From Paralvinella palmiformis (taxonomy: Eukaryota > Annelida > Polychaeta > Terebellida > Alvinellidae), in contig JAODUP010000130.1 in assembly GCA_025642065.1 (NCBI GenBank), positions 550,001 to 614,000 on the forward strand: a stretch of DNA of 64,000 nt, given 5' to 3'. Shown in pieces: positions 1 to 12,191 of this stretch. The notes under the pieces were generated by a model. It was not told where the DNA came from. It searched no databases and saw only the letters and a program-made list of their open reading frames with translations. Within the stretch, counting starts at the first letter, position 1; the number at the start of each line of letters is the position of its first letter. A program made the translations under genes and the position numbers.

Positions 1-90
1 GAACAGTATAAATAAATACTTGGACTAAATTAGGCTTTAATAAACCATATTTAGGATTAGACACGTAGTAAGTTATCATAGTTGTATTTT

Positions 91-94
<4 letters not shown>

Positions 95-133
<39 letters not shown>
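95..133. repeat. (TA)n microsatellite
   Basis: About 38 bp of pure alternating AT, directly upstream of the SINE at 181. Confidence 0.9.
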
Positions 134-135
<2 letters not shown>

Positions 136-180
136 ACTGGTATGATGCGTGAGGTAGTCACTATGACAACGATCATAATG

Positions 181-364
181 ATGATTGATGATTTACGGCC
201 ACTGTTGTGCACAAGATGGGCTAAATGGGCCGAGCGACCTCCAAAGGAAATGAAGCGAAGTCAAAGATGAAACAACCTTCAGATATACCCACGTCGAGAT
301 TCGAACTCGGGTGGCAGTGACCTGTAGTCCAACGGGCTACCAACTAGACCACGGAAGCGTCGCC
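181..364 (-). repeat. tRNA-derived SINE, subfamily 1
   Basis: Minus-strand copy. Reading in the SINE sense, an A-box-like tRNA head (TGGTCTAGTTGGTAGC-type), a B box (GAGTTCGAATC) and the shared tail ending GGCCGTAAATCATCAATCAT are visible. Slightly diverged. Confidence 0.75.
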
Positions 365-1035
365 ACTATGTCGACAGTTAACATAATAAAGTTTCGGATA
401 CTGTTGTCCTCATTTCAATAATTGTACACATTGATTAAATATATAAGGTAGACGACTAAATTGAGAAATATCAGTTAATAACAATTCGATGAGTACTTTC
501 TCGTCACAGACAGATGATACTTTAAGACCAAGGATAACTCGGTAATGAATTCTGAGCGAACATTCAGCAATGTTATATGATTGTTTATTGCCGAAAACAC
601 ATCACGAACAAACACCCACACAGGCAAGCAAGCGCGCGCTCGCACGCACGCACGCACACATATGCACACAAAACAATATTCCGTAAAGTATAAGTCTCAA
701 ATTTCAAGTTTTCTCAACTCGGAAATGACGTTGCCGCCTCATACGTGGAGTAGTGTCGTAATTGTCAAGTTCTCTTGGTTTAAATCAATAAATTAGTTGA
801 TTGATGACAAGATAGTTGGTTATATTGGTTACGGAATTTAAAGCAATTCTTTGATGGCCAATACCTTTTTTGGATGATTCTAATAATAATTATCTGACAC
901 TTTTGAGCTAGTTACTCTGTGGCTAATTAATTATACAGCAGAGTACGCACACATGCTCAGAGTTGGCAAACAGAGAGTGGTCACGTCACACACATAATCG
1001 AGAAAAACTATACCAAAATACCCGTATGTTGATGA

Positions 1036-1084
1036 CGTACGTACGTACGTACGTACGTACGTATGTATGTATGTATGTATGTAT
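1036..1084. repeat. (ACGT)n/(ATGT)n tetranucleotide array
   Basis: Six to seven ACGT units switch to ATGT units, consistent with CpG decay of one ancestral array. Confidence 0.9.
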
Positions 1085-1301
1085 AAAACTCTGCCAGGCG
1101 GGACTTGCCGAGTGAAAACGAACAGAACCGAATATTTATGAGGATGCCTTATATGGCACACGATAGCTCCTCGGGATCTGAATTTCTGAATTTTAAATAT
1201 CAATGTATTGCAAGCTCTTTAGCGTTTAATGTAATCACAGCTTTGATAAACTTAAAATATAAATGTTTAGAATTCGTCTTACCTGTGTTGGTTCAAGATG
1301 G

Positions 1302-1617
1302 GATAGAAAATATCATGTACCAAACTTGGAACTTTTACATCATAATTTGAGAAAGATTTTCGGAATATTTTTAACACGTGTAAGATCGGTGGCATTGTAG
1401 TTAAATTTTATCCTAAGTTATAGAAACGAATTTATTCAATACTATATATTATTGTCTCTTCTAGTTGTCGGCTTATTTGCTTTTTTAAGAATATGAGATA
1501 TTGAGGTTATATTATTTGTGTTGTAAACAGATAAACGTAGCCTGTTATGTTGCACAAACCATTGTAATTCAAGTTGTAATTTACATGTTGTTTAAAAAGC
1601 TACTCAGTATGTTTTTT
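1302..1617 (+). repeat. Direct repeat, copy 1
   Basis: Begins GATAGAAAATATCATGTACC and ends near AAAAGCTACTCAGTATG. It recurs nearly identically at 1638-1986, which has an extra ~40 bp after TTTGAGAAAG. Confidence 0.85.
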
Positions 1618-1637
1618 CCCATAAACGTTCTTCATCA

Positions 1638-2080
1638 GATAGAAAATATCATGTACCAAACTTGGAACTTTTACATCATAATTTGAGAAAGGCTTTGCCT
1701 TAAAGCTAAAAATTGTCGTTTTCAGTTTTTAGATTTTCGGAATATTTTTAACACGTGTAAGATCGGTGGCATTGTAGTTAAATTTTATCCTAAGTTATAG
1801 AAACGAATTTATTCAATACTATATATTATTGTCACTTCTAGTTGTTGGCTTATTTGCTTTTTTAAGAATATGAGATTATATTATTTGTGTTGTAAACAGA
1901 TAAACGTAGCCTGTTATGTTGCACAAACCATTGTAATTCAAGTTCCATTTACATGTTGTTTAAAAAGCTACTCAGTATGTTTTTTCTTCACGACTCCAGA
2001 CACGTTTTCTGTTCAATTTGGTTTTTGCGAAGTTAACATTATTAATGTAAAAATAAAGACTGTTATTTAAAAAAAAAAAA
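1638..2080 (+). repeat. Direct repeat, copy 2, ending with AATAAA and poly(A)
   Basis: Second copy of the ~320-bp unit, continuing into unique sequence with AATAAA at 2052-2057 and a run of 12 A at 2069-2080. The end looks like the 3' end of a reverse-transcribed RNA. Confidence 0.7.
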
Positions 2081-2595
2081 CTATTTAAGTAACAAATCTA
2101 TCAGTCATCTCGTATAGGAGGTAATGGGAAAAGATTACTCACTGGCACCGCAACAGATTATTATCGAAACATTATCTGATCGCTTTTTATAGAACTATCG
2201 TTTCGGTAATGGAAGCCTTGATAACAATTATCCGCAATAATAAAGCATTGATTTTTTTTTTAATAATTAGAAAAACCTTCAATAGATAGGTTTGTGTCCC
2301 GAACGACTTTTGTTACTAAATTGTTGTTATATGTAGCCAACATAAACTGGACCCGGTAACCTGGTGGCAGCCGGCGGGTGGGAGGGGATGAGGAGGTATA
2401 CACGATGATATCAGGCTGAATCCATCATACTGTTGTTGCTTGCGTTCGTTGATAGGTTTAGAGAAAGAAAGAAGTGAGTAGTCGAATGGACAACACCTAT
2501 TATACTGTTTCTCTAATATGTCAATGGTAAATGCTCTAAAACATACCGTATCAATATGTCTATCTTTTTGACAATCTGAATTTGAACAATACAGC

Positions 2596-2783
2596 GACGA
2601 TGATTGATGTTTTACGGCCACTTTTGTGCACTTGGTAGACCAAATGGGCCGAGCGAGCTCCAAAGGTAATGAAGCGAAATGAAACGTGAAACACCCTTCA
2701 AATATGGCCACGCCGAGACTCGAACTCGGGTGGTACTGATCTCTTGTCCAACGCGCTACCAACTAGACCAAGGAGGCGGCGCC
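2596..2783 (-). repeat. tRNA-derived SINE, subfamily 1
   Basis: Same family as the copy at 181-364. The head GGCGCCGCCTCCTTGGTCTA, the B box GAGTTCGAGTC and the GGCCGTAAAACATCAATCAT tail are all present. Confidence 0.8.
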
Positions 2784-3177
2784 CCTTGAACAATAAAGTA
2801 AAAGTTGGTTATTAAAAATTGTGATCCAACTAAATGGGAGTTTCACACAAAATGATTTGATGATACTGTTAAGCTCCCATTTACTTCTCTAATAAACTAA
2901 CTCGGATATAACGATATTTAAAAAACGATATTTGGCTCAATTCGTATTGATTTTTCGGTTCTAGCAGCAAAAAAATCAATAGAATTTGCGCTGGTTATAA
3001 CGAAATTCGAGGTTTGAAATTTCTTTGGTATGTTTTCAACTGTTATGAGATAGTTGCGATTAGTGCAATCATTGATGACGCAATCATTTTGAAAATGACT
3101 ATTAAGTTTAACGGAAATGGTGATTGATAAAAAAAAAACCTGTGATAACTGCGAATTGTAAACTTTGGATTGTCTTA

Positions 3178-3381
3178 ATAACATAACATAACATAACATA
3201 ACATAACATAACATAACATAACATAGCATAGCATAGCATAGCATAGCATAGCATAGCATAGCATAGCATAGCATAGCATAGCATAGCATAGCATAGCATA
3301 GCATAGCATAGCATAGCACAACACAACATATTCGTACATAACATAACATAACATAACATAACATAACATAACATAACATAA
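3178..3381. repeat. Pentanucleotide satellite (ACATA)n/(GCATA)n
   Basis: About 200 bp: ACATA units, then GCATA units from about 3224 to 3317, a short interruption, then ACATA units again. No frame contains a stop, so long spurious ORFs appear on the minus strand. Confidence 0.95.
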
Positions 3382-4810
3382 ACTTTTATTTAGAATTGAG
3401 TATACAATTATAACAATAAGACATTAGCACATGCTCTATCTCTCCACATAAATAATGAAACGAAATTACGAACATATATACACATTAATTATGACATATT
3501 AACTAGAGGTTTAATAAGAGGTGACTTCCCTTCAGGAAAACTCAAATTAAGAATATGGCTTACCATGTATGAAAAATTAAAATGGATTGTTACGTCGTAG
3601 CAGTACCCACGAGTTATTGTCCCAATTGTCTCCGATGGATTATCGCCCAAATATCGGTTCCTGGTATTACAATGAAATAATTTACACTGCCCCGAATTTC
3701 ACTATGACCAACTTTTAGGGCGGATCATTAAAGTTTGCACTTATATCCGAGCAAAGAAAACAACATATTCTACTTATTTGATATCAATTTTATTACACCA
3801 TACACTTTAAGCCAAAGGGCTTATTATAAATATTAATAATGGCCTTTAGCTTGCCATCTATATATTGTATAATGAGCTCCTTGGGAGGACCAATGAGGAC
3901 ACCTCTGAGGCACATTGTAGCGCATTATGTTGCGGATGTTCAGGCAATGGCATCTAATTAAGATTGCTTCTATCTGGTGGATGTTTCATCCAGCAATAAA
4001 AACCACTTCGACTTCGTCAGTCCATTTCGGTAGTGGGTGGACCCTATAGGCCACGTGTATCAAGTGAGATCGGATCCAAGCCCAAAGTTGCCAATCACTT
4101 AATGACTCCGAAGACCAGAATTACGTATGATGTTATAACGATACACGGATTATAACGAGATATTATAGAAGTGTTCGGGCTTCTGATAATACCTGTAGGA
4201 AATAAGCTGTGATCTTTTATCTCAAGCTTATCGGAAATTGCGTCAGCTCGGCGTTCCTAGAAGTTATTCGAAATACCAAAGAACATTGAGCGTTACCATA
4301 CTGTTGGTCAGTTTTTAGTCGGCGAAATAACATCCGGTAGATTACTTCACGCCCACAACTTCGGTGTTTATATTGGCCGAAGTACGAGAAAGATGACAAG
4401 TTAATCAATCTATTCTTCTTTTGTATCAGAGACGGTTATGGCTGACTGCTACATAAGAGAGTGATTTGTTATTGATAGTGACAGGTACTTGATACAGCTC
4501 GTACACGGATGACGAGAAAGCAAACATCAGTCGAGTAAATAACACTCCGCGCGATGATAACAGAAAAGTGGAAATATTCGAAGGAGGAGATAACGATTTT
4601 TTTCCGATGGTAAACTATTAGTTAATCGTAGACAGTTTAAGGGCTGACGTAGAAAATATCGTACCTGTCCAAAAGAGAGTCGCGGTTCATTTCTATTAAA
4701 GGTCGCGGATGGGATGGTGATAGAGAAATGCCGTCAGGTACGTTGCGGTTGTTTTATGCTTGATATTAATTCTGTAGAATTTCTTAAACTTTCTTAGCTT
4801 GAGCTCTTTT

Positions 4811-4840
4811 GGTGGGGGTGGGAAGGGGGAGGGGGGGCGG
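4811..4840 (+). other. G-quadruplex-forming tract
   Basis: Five, three, five and seven G in close succession, separated by T, AA and A. It satisfies the four-run G4 rule and stands alone in AT-rich DNA. Confidence 0.6.
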
Positions 4841-5009
4841 ATGGGTATGTTAATCAGATGTACATCTTGATTTTAATGTATTATGATTTAGTCTGACTCA
4901 AATAATTGGGATTGTCACAACACGATATGTCTGATCCAGTTGGATGGGAAATATATGTGTGGGTGCGTGTGTGTGTTTGCGTGCGTGCACGCGCGTGTGT
5001 GCGTGCGTG

Positions 5010-5179
5010 TGTACATGTTGCTATTTTAAAGCTACTTTTCTCCACAATGTAGACTAAATGAGCCGAACAATGAGAGGCGAAGAGAAAGATGAAACATCCT
5101 TCACACATAGCCAGCCAGGCTTGGGTTTTTAAGATACTTTAGATCTCTAGCCAAGCCCCGTTACCATTTAGGTCACGGA
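5010..5179 (-). repeat. tRNA-derived SINE, subfamily 2 (diverged)
   Basis: Shares AAAGATGAAACA with subfamily 1 in its middle but ends GTACATGTTGCT rather than in the GGCCGTAAAACATC tail. The B box is eroded. It matches the copy at 19464-19609. Confidence 0.5.
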
Positions 5180-6927
5180 TGGATGAACGCATGCGTGACT
5201 GATGGGTGCATGTGTACTACTTATCCACAAATAAATTTCAGTCACAGAATTTGGAATCTACGATATAATCATCATGACATTATCCGGGTACTGATGGGCG
5301 AGGATCGCTATTTAGTCTAAAACATCCATTAGTGACTTAAAGGGGCCAGATCCTCGACCTTGGTAACCCAACCCCCCGCTGCTTCGTCCTTGCGTTTTCA
5401 TGAACATTGGAAGTAATCACCATGGCGACAATCAGCAATCAGCGCCGGCGTTTGATTGACCATCACAGCACACGGCATGGCAGGTGCGCTCATTAGCCAT
5501 TCATGGAACATTACACTTGTTGTCAATCAAATCAATAGGCTTAGTCAATATTATATCTGCGCTGCGTTAGTGAGTCATTACCCCCACCCCACAGGAACTG
5601 ATGTCGTTTATCTTATCAATCCGATGGCGTGATGGTGGTTTTCGGTGGCTTATTTTGACCACAGGTGTACTCACGGTCGTATAAATGCGTATAAATTCAC
5701 GCAAGACACCGTGCATTTCTGTTTTCGCGGTGTTTTGAAACGACCATCACGCTGTCGTACTGGAAGCCATCCTAGTTAAGAGAGAGAGAGAGAGAGAGAG
5801 ATGTGGGAGATCGCCACTTTCAGATGAGTTCCGTTATTACTCGGAACTTCTTTATTTCACCTTCTGACCTGCTGAATTCGTTTTTTTTGTTTTGTTTTTT
5901 GTTGGTATCAAATAGCCAAAGCATCAGGGTTAATCGTGAAATCAATAAATATAAAGCAGGAATATACTTGAACGGAATAGAAGCAGATTAGCCCACGAAC
6001 TGCGTGCGTATAGCTCAATACGGAGACGTGAAATAGTCCTCGTTCAGCGAGATATAAGTTTACTGACGTGAGTAATAACCTTTGCCCGATTCAGTTTTAT
6101 GGTAACGCTGTCGTTGTCGCTAAGCTTACATATAGCAAAAACCCCGAATTTCTTCGAGTAACGTTTCCATTGAAAACTGTCAAAAGTTTACATCCGCAGC
6201 GCATCTTCTCAGTATATTGACATTTGTGAAATCGACAATCCTATCTGAAACGGAATCACGACGGCAGTCGCAGATCGTTTCGGCAACTTCAATTATACCA
6301 ATTAGTCGGGATATAATCTGAATTCGATCTGGTGATAATCATTTCGCTCGAATAATTAATTATCTTATGAAAACGGTTTAGCGTTTGACTCGAACCGGTT
6401 AACCTATAATTTTATCGCCGGTTGAATGGTAGGGCGACATTAAGAGGACGAATGCTACCAATGCCGACGGATTATATCCGAAAATGCAATAAACACGATG
6501 CCAATCGTTCGGCTGTCGATGTATGCTCGTAACAATATTATCAGGCCGTATACGCCGTAGGCTAAGACTCCGCGCTTAATCGCCTACATTACCGACGTGG
6601 ACGGAAAAAAGAAAATCCTCAATTCATCCGGACCGAATTAGCAAAAAACCGAGCTGCCAGTCGTCGACTATCTCCGTCGAAGGTCTGGTTCGGATCGAGC
6701 CGATGTGATTCCGCATGGACTGCGCCGTTACTCCGACGAGTTGGTATGAAGTACTTGTACACCGGCGTGCCTTCAGAACAGCAGAAAAATGTGAAATGTC
6801 AGTCACTGACTCAAGTAAAACTGACGTTCAAGATTGCTTACACTCGATCCAAGGTTGGTACAACGTAATTAGTTTATAGCCATATGCGACAGGATATATA
6901 GACATGTATATATGAAAATATATCGTT

Positions 6928-6945
6928 TTATATATATATATATAT

Positions 6946-6996
<51 letters not shown>
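6928..6996. repeat. (TA)n(GT)n compound microsatellite
   Basis: TA units followed by about 20 GT units and three ATGT units. Confidence 0.9.
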
Positions 6997-6997
<1 letters not shown>

Positions 6998-8419
6998 CAG
7001 TGATTGTATGCCAAGTATGAACATACGTTCGAGCTGCCAAAGCTTGAGCTGTTGGTTTTACCAGTTAATATCTTGGCATGATGTTATAGCAATTTATAAT
7101 AGCATAAATACCACACTGAAGAAACGGTATGAACTGTGTCTAGACGAACAGTGAGTGCTTCACGAAATTGGAAAAAAATGAGCACATTTCAGACAATTGT
7201 TGAGTAATACTGTTTAGTGTTTAGTTGTGTCATCATATTAAATAAGACGCAAATATAGTCACCTTCATTCCAAATAAGACGTTTTGTAAATTTCTTCAAA
7301 GAACTTAAAGATGTAGAAAAATTAGTCAGTGATGCTGATTTTTTGGCCATTTTTCGCAATTGTATTCACAGTTATGTTTTGTAATAATACAGGATTTTTT
7401 CTTCAATTTAAAAATAATAAGTAGTCATTTTTATAATAAACTAAACGATTCTTAGGTATCTTTTCCATTATTTTGTTTTCTTTACTGACAGCCGTTAACT
7501 CAATAAACAGAGACAGCAAAATTGCTTCAGGAACTGATACTTTCTGCGTTTTCCTTTATTTCTTTCGTTATAAGAAACGGGCTAAAGAAATATACCAAAA
7601 ACGTTATGACGTACAATTGTAACGTGATGATAATCTACTACTGTCTTTGGTGATCACTAGATGGCAATACAGGATCCTATAGGTCTGTGTTTGTCACTAC
7701 GAAAACGACAACATACACGTACACATAATGTTGTGTGCCATTCAAGTTAATTTTATATACCTATCCCAGGAATGCGCGCGCACCCCCCCCCACACACATT
7801 TGCATGTATGTGCAAGAGTTCACGCGCGGCCTCCTTTGTTTTGCATTATTTTTCGCCACAATCAATATTTAATATTGTAATATGTCAATCAATCAAACAT
7901 ATTTAAACACGCCAATGACAAGTTTAACTAGTCAAATGACATCTTAATGACGTCCTATTTAACTACAAGTGGCTGGCTAACTATATAATCAACCCTTAAT
8001 TACGCTGTGACAAAACTGCCCTATTTATGTTCTGTAATAACGTAGGCTTGCTACATGTTATGAGATTAGCTGCTAATTCGCTTTGCACCACTTTTACTGA
8101 CCTCTAGCCTTATTGTTTGTAGTAGAGTGGATAGCAATGCGTAATAACTGGATATCTGATATAAGTCGTTTTATTAAGCTTCGGTCTATGGAACTTATAT
8201 CCAACTTCTAATTTGCGTTTCTGATTTTGTTTCGCGTTTTGCCGATTAAAGCGATAATAAGGCCAAAGTTAATTCATTCCTATAGTGCCGTGTTGTCTTC
8301 GTCTAAAGTTGGTTCGTAAAATCATGATTGTTAAACATGTTATTAGAAAGCTGATAGATATATTATGGGAGTGCAGTATTTTAATTGTTACCATCTGCTC
8401 ATACGCGATTTCACACAGA

Positions 8420-8460
8420 CGCACGCACACACACACACACACATACACATACGCACACAA
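8420..8460. repeat. (CA)n microsatellite
   Basis: Imperfect CA array with CG and TA variants. Confidence 0.85.
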
Positions 8461-8918
8461 ATATAGACGGTGTTGATACCTTCAAATATTAAGCTTTTGC
8501 GAAACCGGCCGTGGAACAGATATTTCACTATATTTAGCCTGGGATCTTTCAAGCTTCTTGAGGTGTAATGTTCGTGTCAACTTGTTGCTAATTCCTCAAT
8601 TGATTCCTACTCACTCGGTTATTTATAATCAGTACTTGCTTCTATATCCGAAATATTACACAACTGCCATTTAATATTATATTATCGGGCGCGCACGCAC
8701 GGACACACGCCTTTCTAGACATACCATTTCTACAGGATTAGCTCTAATCTGTTTTACCCAGTTGTAGATAATCCATTTCATTACTTCTGTAAGGACTCCA
8801 GTTCGTTAGTAATGTATTTAATATTCACGAAGCTGTGATCAACGTACAGTTTGTTGCTCGTATTTCTCGTTACTCTTTGTCGGGTTTATTATATTTTCAC
8901 ACACAATTTCTGTGTCAG

Positions 8919-9156
8919 CGCCGTTATTGATGTAGACACAAAGATACCACTGAGTGACGTCTTCTATCGTTTCCATAAGCAACCGATAAAATATTCGGCC
9001 ATATACCTGGAAATAAGTGAAATCATTGTGACATCAGGAGTACACGTGGACAAAGAAAAGTTATACGAGGATTTTGTGGTTTCGGTCACGAAAAGTGCAC
9101 CTGCACCTTTTGCCAGACGGATACGGTGTGACATCGTATTTATATCCAAGTGGTGA
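8919..9156 (+). CDS. Possible orphan coding exon of unknown function
   Basis: After a pyrimidine-rich acceptor-like stretch ending TCTGTGTCAG, an open frame runs to TGA at 9154-9156. It reads AVIDVDTKIPLSDVFYRF and later VHVDKEKLYEDFVVSV. Its codon use is balanced, unlike the AT-rich or low-complexity frames around it. It has no ATG of its own in a good position, no family is recognised and no partner exon was identified nearby. It could be a terminal exon, a gene fragment or chance. Confidence 0.2.
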
Positions 9157-9620
9157 TCTTTTTTTGGAGATAGTCTTCTTTGGTGATATCAGAAAAGGGT
9201 ATTACGAGAGAAGAGGAACGCGAAGGTAGATGATGTCACTTTCGTCGTTAATCTGCTTTAACCGTACCGTACTATGAATACAGGACTACGAAGTTGTGAT
9301 GAGCAATCCTAGAAGGTGGCTGAATAATATCGTAAAATTGTCGCTGATTCGTTCTTAGACGAACAATGAAGGATTATGCTAGCAGACAACATATCCCGCT
9401 CAATTTGACGAGTCTTGTCTTTCGATGCGTAAGTTTATTTTTGCATGGAATCTAGTTCAAAACGATTGTACGCAAGTTGCCGTCGATTAGAAGTGATCGT
9501 TGTCATGCGTTTCATAATGAAGTTCAAATGTTGTTTCTTCGCTGTGAGTACAACCCGATAGCATTCTTAAGCTTTAACAAATGGCTATTTATCTTCTCGT
9601 GACTAATTCGATTTGTTTGG

Positions 9621-9810
9621 GATGACGATGATTGATGTTTTACGGCCACTGTTGTGCAGATGGTAGGCTAAATGGGCCGAGCGACATCCAAAGGTAATGA
9701 AGCGAAGTCAACGATGAAACACCCTTCAGATATATACCCACGCCGAGATTTGAACTCAGGCGGTAGTCATCTGTGGTCCAACGCACTACCAGTTAGACCA
9801 CGGAGGCGCC
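9621..9810 (-). repeat. tRNA-derived SINE, subfamily 1
   Basis: Near full-length copy. GGCGCCTCCGTGGTCTAACT head, B box GAGTTCAAATC and the common tail are visible. The apparent ORF across it is only the translated SINE. Confidence 0.8.
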
Positions 9811-11884
9811 ATTTGTTTTTTTTGGGGGCGAAATCGTTTACAAATTATACTAAAACGTATTATGCTGCGTGAAATATCTTTAGTGGATATTTAAAAAAAA
9901 ACTTTTGTTTTTGGCTGCCTGTATATGTTAATTACTTGTCTCTGTTATATTATGGAAGAGTTTACAGATAAAAAATGGTATTAGTTGAAATAAGTTAACA
10001 TTCAATTAATTTTCTTAGATATAGGCTAGAATCTGCTTCCATTGTTGCTCTATCCATCCCAACTGCCATAATTACTGCGCGCGCACACATACACAGATAC
10101 ATCGATTGGCATTCATTATAAAGGTAAATGGCACGCGCGCACGCGCGCCCGCAAGCGCACATGTTTTAAAATTATCTTTAAATAAATTTAAAAAAAACAC
10201 AACCATGCAGCTAACAGGACACGCTGTCACGACATCGAACGTTTACATCGAATGTTTTAGCACACAGCATGCATGGTAGTTATGTAGACCCTACCATATG
10301 CTGTGTGGAATAATTGCAATAAACCGTTTAGGCAAATCATTACAACCACGAAGTCTGTTCACTAGAATGACAAAGATAGTGGTAAATAGTGGTTTCTGTA
10401 GTACTGATTTCAGGGGCTCATAGAAAATTAAATGAACGTATGCATTAAAATTTAGCTTAAAATGTGCAAACTTTATCATCTCAGTTGACATAATCAACAA
10501 TTTGTGTTACTGGAGCAATGCTTTAGCAGACTTCGCCCATACCTGGAGGCTTGCATGATTTTTTCCACCAGGCAGAACTGATGGGAGTAGATCGTTAACA
10601 CTGTTTGATTACAGCAACGATTCAGAGTACCAAGACAGCATCTTTATAGTTTAGATACGCGAACTGTTTGGGGCATTTAGACAAGAAATGTCTCATGGTA
10701 CATTCCTTATTTTTTCAAATGCGATTAATTAAGTGTGCCTGGAAACGTCTTCAGTTCTCTTGTCTGTCACACGCCACCGAAAATTGATATAATGATGGCT
10801 TCAGGCAAAGAATGAGAACATCTATACCAACCTGAAAATTTCTTCGAAATAATATGAAACATCTTATTCAATTCAATTGCAGGTCTTTTTGGTGCTTCCA
10901 TTACTCGCGCGCGCCAGCACAAACACACGCCCACAATCTTGTTCTGATACAGACAAACAAATTATGGTTTGAGAGTATAATTTACCTAGTGCTGAGTGAT
11001 AATGTGTGTCGTTTAGAGTTTTTCTTTTTGGAAAGCTGCCATCTTGTAATGATTGATTCGCATTGTAAAAATAAAACTAGCGCTGCTTTCTTCATCAGTG
11101 TTCTATTTGATGGGAGCCGTGTTAGCTTAACATAGCTTTAGAGTGTCTATTTCTATAAAAAAAGTTCTAGGTTTCCTAAAAGGTAGACCCTCTAATACGT
11201 AATCACGATAATGATCAGTCCTCATTGAATTAGTGTGCACTGATTACCCAGGAGAATATATTCTAAGAGCTTGAGGAGGTAACATTTAAAGATTGGTGTG
11301 TATGGATGAAGTATATAATAATAATAATAATAATAATGTACAGTTAATTAATGCCTTTACTATACAGTATACAGGAGTTATTTCAGAGCACTGCACAGTG
11401 ATCTACTAATAAAATATATGTAAGACACTGTTTGCATATATTCCCTTTCCCCCGTTACTCTAATTCCTCTATATTGTATGGCTAACTTTATATATCTGAT
11501 ATAACTCATCGCCATTACTGATATAGATGTTCAAAACTTGAAATTAATTACTGTTATATTAATAAAAGTTAAAAAATATATATTTATCTATATTTGTTTA
11601 CCAATCGTTTGGGGAATTGGCTTATTAAGCTTACTACCGTAACTCACTAAATGTTTTGATGGTATTGAGGTATTTGATACTGTAATTTCTATTGCATGAT
11701 TATTGAATATGCTAAAATGGTAGACAGCTGCTTATTAGGTGTATTACGGTTTATCAGGTGTACATGCCAGTGTCTATTTTTAATACCTGATTGCTAGATA
11801 TATAGCTACTATTTTGGTTTACTGGTGTTTTCATGTTTTCAGTGATATAAATATAAAGTATTATTAATTCATCTTTAATAAGTG

Positions 11885-12073
11885 GGTGCCTCGGTGGTCT
11901 AACTGGTAGCATGTTGGATCACATATTACTACCACCCGAGTTCGAACCTCAGCGTGGGCATATCTGAAGGGTGTTTCATCTTTGACTTCGCTTCGTTACC
12001 TTCGGAGGTCGCTCGGCCCATTTAGCCCACCATGTGCAAAAAAGTGGCCGTAAAACATCAATCATCAATCATC
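11885..12073 (+). repeat. tRNA-derived SINE, subfamily 1
   Basis: Plus-strand copy starting GGTGCCTCGGTGGTCTAACT, with B box GAGTTCGAACCTC and a tail of repeated ATCAATC units. Confidence 0.85.
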
Positions 12074-12118
12074 TTTAATAAGTTATGCTGAGGTGCACAC
12101 ATGGTTCAGTCAAATTGT

Positions 12119-12139
12119 ATGTGTGTATGTATGTATGTG

Positions 12140-12179
<40 letters not shown>

Positions 12180-12191
12180 TGTGTGTGTGTG
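12119..12191. repeat. (GT)n microsatellite
   Basis: About 70 bp of GT with two short interruptions, 50 bp after a SINE. Confidence 0.9.

Noticed and set aside
2918..3379. Long minus-strand ORFs of MLCYVMLCYA-type repeats
   Set aside because: They are translations of the pentanucleotide array, open in every frame because the unit has no stop.
3178..3381. CRISPR-like array
   Set aside because: Units are 5 bp without spacers, in animal-type DNA; it is a simple satellite.
9672..9872. ORF with PRRDLNSGGSHLW
   Set aside because: It is a translation of a tRNA-derived SINE; the same wording appears in other SINE copies on either strand.
11885..12000. Functional tRNA gene
   Set aside because: A and B boxes are present, but the arms do not fold properly and the same head recurs with a common tail, so it is a SINE.
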